Made by a program: the position numbers and the translations under genes. Below the pieces are notes generated by a model. That model was not told where the DNA came from, searched no databases, and saw only the letters and a list, made by a program, of their open reading frames with translations. A DNA stretch of 64,000 bases from Nonomuraea endophytica (lineage in GTDB: Bacteria > Actinomycetota > Actinomycetes > Streptosporangiales > Streptosporangiaceae): the NCBI RefSeq assembly GCF_014203235.1, contig NZ_JACHIN010000022.1, positions 64,735 through 128,734 on the forward strand, written 5' to 3'. Below are positions 60,123 through 64,000 of this stretch, piece after piece. How positions within the stretch are numbered: the first letter of the stretch is position 1; each line of letters begins with the position of its first letter.

Positions 60123-61606
60123 GCAGCAGCGGCAGGACGTTCTTCGGCCATCCCTGGGGTCTGGCCACGCTCTTCGGCACCGAGATGTGGGAACGTTTCA
60201 GCTGGTACGGCCTGCGCGCCATCCTGGCCACCTTCCTGGCCGCCTCCCCGGCGACCGGCGGCCTCGGCCTGACCGAGGAGACCGCCCAAGCCGTCGTCGG
60301 CGTCTACGGCGCGCTCATCTACCTCGTCGCATTGCCCGGCGGCTGGGTCGCCGACCGCATCCTGGGCGCCCGCAGGTCGGTGTTCTGGGGCGGCTTCATC
60401 ATCATGCTGGGCCACATCAGCATGGCCATCCCGGTCCAGGGCCCCGTCTTCATCGCGGTCGGCCTGCTGCTCATCATCACCGGCACCGGCCTGCTCAAGC
60501 CCAACATCTCGGTGATGGTCGGCAAGCTCTACCCCGAGGGCGACGACGGCCGCCGCGACTCCGGCTTCTCGCTGTTCTACCTGGGCATCAACCTCGGCGC
60601 CTTCTTCGCCCCGCTGGTCGTGGGCTGGCTGGCCGCCGACGACCGCTGGCACCTGGGCTTCGGCGCGGCGGCGGTCGGCATGGCGCTCGGCCTGGTGCAA
60701 TACACCATCGGCCGCAAGCAGCTGCGCGGCGTCGGCGACCGGCCCGGCGAGCCGCTGACCCCGGCCGAGCGCACCAAGGTCCTGCGGCTGACGCTGGTCA
60801 GCGTCGTCGTCGTGCTGGCCGTCCTGGCCGTCTGGATCGCCAGCGGCACCTTCGACCTCGACCGCTTCACGCTGGTCGTGACCGTCGTCATCCTGGCCGT
60901 GCCGATCGTCTACTTCCTCTACGTGCTGCGCGGCCCCCACGAGCTGACCGCCGACGAACGCTCCAAGATGAAGGCCTACATCTGGTTGTTCATCGCCGCG
61001 GCCATCTTCTGGATGATCTACGACCTGGCGCCGAGCAAGCTGCTGTTCTTCGCCCAGAACAACACCGACCTCAGCCTGCTGGGCGTGCCAATCCAGGCGG
61101 CCACCACGCAGTCGTTCAACCCGCTGTTCATCATGATCTTCGTACCGGTGTTCGCGGCGCTCTGGCTCAAGCTCGGCAACCGGGTCAGCACGCCGCAGAA
61201 GTTCGCGTTCGCGCTGATCATGGTCGGCCTGAGCTTCGTCGTCATGGCGCTGGCCGCCAAACTCGCCGAGAGCGGCAAGGTCAGCGTGTGGTGGCTGGTG
61301 CTCGTCTACCTCATCCAGGTTTTCGGCGAGCTGGCGCTGAGCCCGGTCGGGCTTTCGGTCACGACCAAGCTCGCGCCCGCGGCCTTCAAGGGCCAGATGC
61401 TCGGCGTGTGGTTCATCGCCGTCTCGGTCGGCGACGCCGTGGGCGGCCAGACCGGCAGGCTGAGCAGCGTCATGTCCGACACCACGTACTACCTGGTCCT
61501 CGCCGCGATGGCGATCGTCGCGGGGGTGGCGCTGTTCATGTTCGTGCGCAAGCTGAGGGAGATGATGGCCGAGCACGACACGCCGACGATGCCCCCGATC
61601 CGGTAA
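60119..61606 (+). CDS. POT/PTR family peptide MFS transporter
   Basis: Proton-coupled oligopeptide transporter of 495 residues and about 14 helices. The family motif ExxER is TEMWERFSWYGLRAIL (about residues 22-37), followed by GGWVADRILGARR (motif A) and GTGLLKPNISVMVGKLY with the conserved Lys/Pro. FFSLFYLGINLG-type helix 5 appears as SGFSLFYLGINLGAFF. It imports di- and tripeptides. Its start is coupled to the short ORF above. Confidence 0.93.
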   Translation: MSSSGRTFFGHPWGLATLFGTEMWERFSWYGLRAILATFLAASPATGGLGLTEETAQAVVGVYGALIYLVALPGGWVADRILGARRSVFWGGFIIMLGHISMAIPVQGPVFIAVGLLLIITGTGLLKPNISVMVGKLYPEGDDGRRDSGFSLFYLGINLGAFFAPLVVGWLAADDRWHLGFGAAAVGMALGLVQYTIGRKQLRGVGDRPGEPLTPAERTKVLRLTLVSVVVVLAVLAVWIASGTFDLDRFTLVVTVVILAVPIVYFLYVLRGPHELTADERSKMKAYIWLFIAAAIFWMIYDLAPSKLLFFAQNNTDLSLLGVPIQAATTQSFNPLFIMIFVPVFAALWLKLGNRVSTPQKFAFALIMVGLSFVVMALAAKLAESGKVSVWWLVLVYLIQVFGELALSPVGLSVTTKLAPAAFKGQMLGVWFIAVSVGDAVGGQTGRLSSVMSDTTYYLVLAAMAIVAGVALFMFVRKLREMMAEHDTPTMPPIR

Positions 61607-61616
61607 AACTTCCACC

Positions 61617-62231
61617 GTGTCCGAAATTCTCGACCTGGCCGGAATCTTTGTCTTCGCCCTCACCGGGGCGCTCATGGGCGTGCGCAAACGGCTGGACGTG
61701 GTCGGGATGGCGGTGCTCGCCTCGATGACCGCGCTGGGCGGAGGCATCGTCCGCGACCTCATCCTCAACGTACGGCCCGCCGCCTTCCAGAGCCTCGGCT
61801 ACGTCCTGGTGCCGCTCGTCGCCACGGTCATCGTCGCCTTCTGGCATCCGCACGTGGCCAGGGTGATGCCCGCCATCATGATCCTCGACGCGGCGGGCCT
61901 CGGGCTGTTCTGCGCGGTCGGCACCGAGAAGGCCCTCGAATACGGCCTGAACCCCCTGCACGCGACCCTGCTCGGCGTGACCACGGCGGTCGGCGGCGGC
62001 ATGCTGCGCGACCTGCTGGCCGGCGAGATCCCGACCTTGTTGTACGACCGCCAGCTCTACGCCGTGCCCGCGATGGTCGGCTCCGCCGTGATGGCCGCCC
62101 TCTACGTCTACGACCTGCACGGCTGGCCCGCGACGCTGGCGGCAGCCGTGATCGCCTTCGTCCTGCGCATCGCCGCCATGAGGTACGGCTGGCGCGCACC
62201 CCTGGCCCGCGGCGTCCGCCCCGACGGCTAA
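61617..62231 (+). CDS. TRIC-type trimeric intracellular cation channel family protein (UPF0126)
   Basis: Membrane protein of 204 residues with seven helices in two repeats. The paired signatures are ASMTALGGGIVRDLIL (about residues 37-52) and GVTTAVGGGMLRDLL (about 123-137), the Gly-rich pore kinks with conserved Arg-Asp. It is a homotrimeric cation channel in prokaryotic TRIC structures. It starts at GTG 61617, 10 bases after the POT stop, so the two are probably co-transcribed. Its TAA overlaps the TAG of the convergent sugar permease gene. Confidence 0.9.
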   Translation: MSEILDLAGIFVFALTGALMGVRKRLDVVGMAVLASMTALGGGIVRDLILNVRPAAFQSLGYVLVPLVATVIVAFWHPHVARVMPAIMILDAAGLGLFCAVGTEKALEYGLNPLHATLLGVTTAVGGGMLRDLLAGEIPTLLYDRQLYAVPAMVGSAVMAALYVYDLHGWPATLAAAVIAFVLRIAAMRYGWRAPLARGVRPDG

Positions 62232-63034
62232 CCCTTCTCGGCCCCCTGGTTCTGGTCGCGGACGAAGTGGCGCTGGAAGACGACGAAGATGACGGCGACC
62301 GGGATCGTCGCCAGCAGCGCGGCGGCGAGCTTGAGCGGGAACTGGGTGCCGACGCCGAGCGAGCCGCTGACCAGGTCGGCCAGCCCGCGCGGCAGCGTGA
62401 ACAGCGACGGGTTCTGCACGGCGACCAGCGTGTGCGGGAACTCGTTCCACGCGCTCTGGAACGACAGGATCGTCAGCGTGATCAGCGCGGGCCGCGACAT
62501 CGGCAGGACCACGGACCAGAAGACGCGGAAGGTCCCCGCGCCGTCCATGCGGGCCGCCTCCTCGACGCTGCGCGGCACGGATTCGAAGAATTGCTTCATC
62601 ACGAACACCCCGGCGGCGTCGGCGATGATCGGCAGGATCAGGGCGAGGTAGGAGTCGTACATCCCCAGCTGGTTCAAGACCAGAAATTTCGGGATAAACA
62701 GCACGACGCCCGGCACCGCCATCACCGCGATGATCGCCGCGAACAGCCCGCGCCGCCCCCGGAACCGCAGCCTCGCCAGCGCGTACCCGGCCATCGAGTC
62801 CAGCAGCACCCGCCCCAGCGTGAGCACCACGGTGACCAGCAGCGAGTTCGCCAGCCAGACCGGCATGCCCGTGCCGAAGAACACCCGCTCGAACGCCGAC
62901 AGCGTGGCCGGGTCGGGGATGGGCGAGAGCGGGTGCGCGGTGGCGTCGGGACCGGTCTTGAACGAGTTGGCGATCTGGATGACGAACGGGTAGACGAAGG
63001 CGATCGAGAAGACGATCAGGATGACGCGCCTCAT
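62228..63034 (-). CDS. carbohydrate ABC transporter permease (MalG type)
   Basis: Inner-membrane permease subunit of 268 residues with six helices (RRVILIVFSIAFVYPFVIQI first). The EAA loop is SVEEAARMDGAGTFRVFWS (about residues 165-183), which contacts the ATPase. It pairs with the MalF-type permease whose stop overlaps its ATG (ATGA). The substrate-binding protein and any dedicated ATPase are not in the window. The sugar is unknown. Confidence 0.93.
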   Translation of the reverse strand: MRRVILIVFSIAFVYPFVIQIANSFKTGPDATAHPLSPIPDPATLSAFERVFFGTGMPVWLANSLLVTVVLTLGRVLLDSMAGYALARLRFRGRRGLFAAIIAVMAVPGVVLFIPKFLVLNQLGMYDSYLALILPIIADAAGVFVMKQFFESVPRSVEEAARMDGAGTFRVFWSVVLPMSRPALITLTILSFQSAWNEFPHTLVAVQNPSLFTLPRGLADLVSGSLGVGTQFPLKLAAALLATIPVAVIFVVFQRHFVRDQNQGAEKG

Positions 63035-64000
63035 GCCTTGCGCTCCCTCATGATCCAGCGCTGGAGCAGCGTCAGGAGGACGATGATCAGGAAGAGCACG
63101 AACGAGATCGCCGTGCCCGCGCCGTAGTCGAAGTCGCGGAAGGCCGTCCGGTACGACAGGAACGCGGGCGTCAGCGTGGTCTTGGCGGGATCGCCCTGGC
63201 TCATCACGTAGATCTGGTCGAACACCTGCCAGGTGCCGATCAGCCCGAGCGTCAGCACGAGGAACATCGTCGGCTTCAGCAGCGGCAGCGTCACCTTGCG
63301 GAAGCGCTGCGCGCGCGAGGCCCCGTCGATCATGGCCGCCTCGTCGAGCGTGCGCGGGATGTTCTGCAGCGCCGCGAGGAACATGAGCATGAACGTGCCC
63401 GACGTCGTCCACACCACCAGCGCGATGATCGCGCACATCGCCACGCTCGGCCCCGACAGCCACTCCCACCAGCTCAGGCCCAGCATGCCGTGCCCGGTGA
63501 GCGCGGCCGGCGGGTCGCCGATGAGCAGGTGGATAACCCCGCGCGGGTCGGTGAACCACTGCGGCCCGTCCGCCCCCAGGAACGCCAGGACCTGGTTGAC
63601 CGCCCCGGAGTTGCTGAAGATGAACAGGAACACCACGCTGATCGCCACCGAGCTGGTCACCGAGGGGAAGTAGAACGCGGTGCGGAAGAACGTCTTGCGC
63701 TTGTTCACCGCCAGCGCGAGGCCCAGCGCCAGCGCCGTCTGCAGCGGCACGACCACGGCGACGTAGTAGATGTTGTTGCGGATGCTGGTCATGAAGTTCT
63801 CGCGGGCCAGGCCGTCCTCGGTGAACAGCCGCGCGTAGTTCTCCCCGCCCACGTACGGCACGCCCGCCCGGAACGGGCTGCCCTGCCCGTTCCACCCGGT
63901 CAGGCTCACCCAGAGCGCCATGAGGATCGGCAGCAGCATGAACAGCCCGAGGATCGCCACCACCGGCGCCACGAACAGCCACCCCGCGAGATTCTCCCTG
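63031..64000 (-). CDS. sugar ABC transporter permease (MalF type), N-terminus beyond right edge
   Basis: At least 323 residues of an inner-membrane permease; the frame is open to the window end (RENLAGWLFVAPVVAIL), so the start lies outside. Six helices are visible, with the EAA loop TLDEAAMIDGASRAQRFRKVTLP near the C-terminal third (key part EAAMIDGA) and a RRERKA-type basic tail (WIMRERKA). It forms the heterodimeric channel with the following MalG-type subunit. Confidence 0.92.
   Translation of the reverse strand, partial: RENLAGWLFVAPVVAILGLFMLLPILMALWVSLTGWNGQGSPFRAGVPYVGGENYARLFTEDGLARENFMTSIRNNIYYVAVVVPLQTALALGLALAVNKRKTFFRTAFYFPSVTSSVAISVVFLFIFSNSGAVNQVLAFLGADGPQWFTDPRGVIHLLIGDPPAALTGHGMLGLSWWEWLSGPSVAMCAIIALVVWTTSGTFMLMFLAALQNIPRTLDEAAMIDGASRAQRFRKVTLPLLKPTMFLVLTLGLIGTWQVFDQIYVMSQGDPAKTTLTPAFLSYRTAFRDFDYGAGTAISFVLFLIIVLLTLLQRWIMRERKA

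Overview
The window is a contiguous, very GC-rich stretch of actinomycete chromosome. The evidence is the strong G/C third-position bias, frequent GTG starts, ATGA/GTGA stop-start overlaps and marker gene sets: a SufR-B-D-Rieske-C-S-U-T operon, hisE-hisG, a tkt-tal-pgi-zwf block next to ctaB/ctaA, an acVLRF1-type peptidyl-tRNA hydrolase and MocR/YczE. Gene order and style suggest a filamentous actinomycete of the Streptosporangiales type (Nonomuraea-like), but this is inferred from family knowledge and not proven. No rRNA, tRNA, CRISPR array, prophage or complete insertion sequence was recognised.

Layout. 1-5.8 kb (minus): pentose-phosphate/glycolysis operon tkt-tal-pgi-zwf, with pgi frameshifted by a TA duplication and zwf running off the left edge. 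6.0-10.2 kb: heme o synthase, a PrsW-like membrane protease, a SanA/YdcF-like protein and heme A synthase. 10.2-21 kb: an accessory hydroxyproline/proline-analogue catabolic region (three-subunit FAD/Fe-S dehydrogenase, DapA-family deaminase, two proline-racemase-family enzymes, an ornithine-cyclodeaminase-family reductase and a GntR/FCD regulator), interrupted by a DUF418-like membrane protein-histidine kinase-LuxR response regulator operon. 21-26.9 kb: methyltransferase, EamA exporter, ABC-2 exporter, double-VOC protein and Bcr/CflA-type MFS pump. 26.9-33.5 kb: complete SUF Fe-S assembly operon with a candidate DtxR/IdeR iron box upstream. 33.6-38.6 kb: DEAD-box helicase with an RGG/RSDD tail, hisE-hisG, and an exported lipoprotein-type class V aminotransferase. 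38.6-43 kb: a degenerate EAL-CBS protein, an unusual divergent region with strand-switching G-richness, acVLRF1, an ABC-F ATPase and a small HTH protein. 43-49.4 kb: crotonase, ABC exporter, sulfotransferase, sirtuin, an S66 LD-carboxypeptidase broken by a G-run indel beside a 15-copy 12-bp repeat, and an unknown protein. 49.4-56.3 kb: a 16-bp minisatellite, a stand-alone LanC-like protein with a Cys-type GST, a GH15 enzyme, and a YczE/MocR divergent pair. 56.3-64 kb: two secreted proteins sharing one module, a long-chain acyl-CoA ligase, a POT transporter with a coupled uORF, a TRIC-type channel and two sugar ABC permeases, the second running off the right edge.

Most of the coding content is ordinary. 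The most unusual signals are the VLRF1-ABC-F pair (possible ribosome-rescue module) with a candidate leader peptide, two copies of a 108-bp dispersed element about 32 kb apart in opposite orientation, the 16-bp minisatellite whose first unit contains the stop codon of the preceding gene, two frameshifted genes, and an exported PLP enzyme.
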